A stretch of DNA of 5,193 nucleotides from Chloroflexota bacterium (lineage in GTDB: Bacteria; Chloroflexota; Anaerolineae; Promineifilales; Promineifilaceae), in assembly GCA_008501785.1 (NCBI GenBank), contig QQUD01000074.1:1-5193 (forward strand). Reading direction: 5' to 3'. Below are positions 4,753 to 5,193 of the stretch, piece by piece. The position numbers and the translations under genes were made by a program. The notes beneath the pieces are model-generated. The model was not told where the DNA came from. It made no database searches and saw nothing but the letters and a program-made list of their open reading frames with translations. The stretch's first letter is position 1, and every line of letters starts with the position of its first letter.

Positions 4753-5193
4753 ATGAAAATGGATCGTACACGCATCATCTTTATCGCCATCATTGGTGTC
4801 ACCTTACTTGGTATTTGTGGCGCATTAGTTTATGGAGCCATCAATAGCAGGTTGCAAGAGGCTGAAGCAACGGCCGTTTCCGCTCCCAATACCACTACAA
4901 CCACCACTACCAACAACGACACACCAACCGTCAACCTCGACTCACCAGACCCAATCTGGGGACCCAATTACAGCGCTGACGACGGACTCCCCACCTACAT
5001 TTGTGGAGCCGACGCATTTGGCAGCTACTTCACCTTGCAGCAAATGCAAATGTCCGGCAAAGACATCGAGCATGGTTTCCACCTCGGCATCATCCCCTTC
5101 TTCCTCAACGACGATCCAGCCTATGATGTCTCCGAAGAACAGCGCACCGCCCTGCTCGCTGCCGGTAAATGGAATTGCTTGCTCACTACCCTA
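4753..5193 (+). CDS. Membrane-anchored extracytoplasmic protein, possibly solute-binding (3' end clipped)
   Basis: The frame starts at ATG 4753 after a strong GAGGAGAG ribosome site (4739-4746) and stays open for 147 codons to the window edge. A short basic N-terminus (KMDR, then R7) is followed by a hydrophobic segment (about 8-28: IIFIAIIGVTLLGICGALVY), which looks like a signal anchor. C22 is not in a good lipobox (LGIC), so a lipoprotein is unlikely. Next comes a low-complexity Thr/Asn linker (about 49-60, with seven Thr in a row), then a globular region beginning near PIWGPNYSADDG. The segment with FGSYFTLQQMQ, IIPFFLNDDPAYDVSEEQR, LLAAGKW and CLLTTL resembles the start of type 2 periplasmic-binding-like domains, in which a loop carrying a 'w.vlltTLD'-like motif follows an early helix. 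That resemblance is from memory and is the only hint of function. No other domain is visible in the part present. Confidence 0.85.
   Translation, partial: MKMDRTRIIFIAIIGVTLLGICGALVYGAINSRLQEAEATAVSAPNTTTTTTTNNDTPTVNLDSPDPIWGPNYSADDGLPTYICGADAFGSYFTLQQMQMSGKDIEHGFHLGIIPFFLNDDPAYDVSEEQRTALLAAGKWNCLLTTL
4887..4916 (+). repeat. Thr/Asn codon low-complexity tract
   Basis: A run of AAT, ACC/ACT/ACA and AAC codons encodes a Thr-rich linker between the membrane anchor and the folded domain of the last gene. Mixed synonymous Thr codons (ACC, ACT, ACA) suggest selection for a flexible, possibly glycosylated spacer rather than recent slippage of one triplet. Confidence 0.6.

Noticed and set aside
4753..4840. 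Lipoprotein signal peptide in the last gene
   Set aside because: The only Cys in the hydrophobic segment is preceded by L-G-I, which does not fit the small residue required at -1 of a lipobox.

Overview
The window reads as bacterial chromosome of moderate to low GC. It carries one clipped gene on the minus strand, three complete plus-strand genes and one clipped plus-strand gene. My best guess for the source is a Chloroflexota (Anaerolineae-like) genome. That rests on the short SpeA-type decarboxylase, the style of the REC-PAS-histidine kinase, the type of palindromic intergenic repeat and the membrane-anchored protein at the right edge. No marker gene fixes the taxonomy, so this is an inference.

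Layout. Bases 1-48 hold the first 16 codons of a gene running leftwards off the window. A 314-base divergent intergenic region follows (49-362) and contains a compact cluster of GC-rich hairpins (136-224), which is probably a dispersed palindromic repeat. Next come two genes joined by a 1-base TAATG overlap: a cytoplasmic REC-PAS-histidine kinase (363-1841) and an McrC-family PD-(D/E)xK nuclease subunit (1841-3052). The AAA+ GTPase McrB, the usual partner of McrC, is not in the window, and the sensor kinase sits where mcrB would normally be. A short intergenic region (3053-3121) with a near-perfect dyad and a TATAAT box leads into a short SpeA-like arginine decarboxylase (3122-4564). That gene ends in a small intrinsic terminator overlapping its stop codon. 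A 188-base spacer precedes the start of a membrane-anchored extracytoplasmic protein (4753 to the right edge), which resembles the N-terminus of a solute-binding protein.

How the genes may work together. The kinase and McrC are very probably co-translated, so the nuclease's dose, and perhaps its activity, may be tied to a phosphorelay sensor. This is the least ordinary arrangement in the window. The decarboxylase appears to be an independent unit for polyamine (agmatine) synthesis, and the last gene is again separate.

Other signals worth attention: the kinase H-box has Gln where Glu/Asp is expected after the phospho-His; the decarboxylase lacks the His that normally stacks on PLP; the octamer CGGCCGTT recurs five times in 2.4 kb in all three codon phases; and base composition changes sharply inside mcrC. 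I found no tRNA, rRNA, CRISPR array, transposase or integrase.
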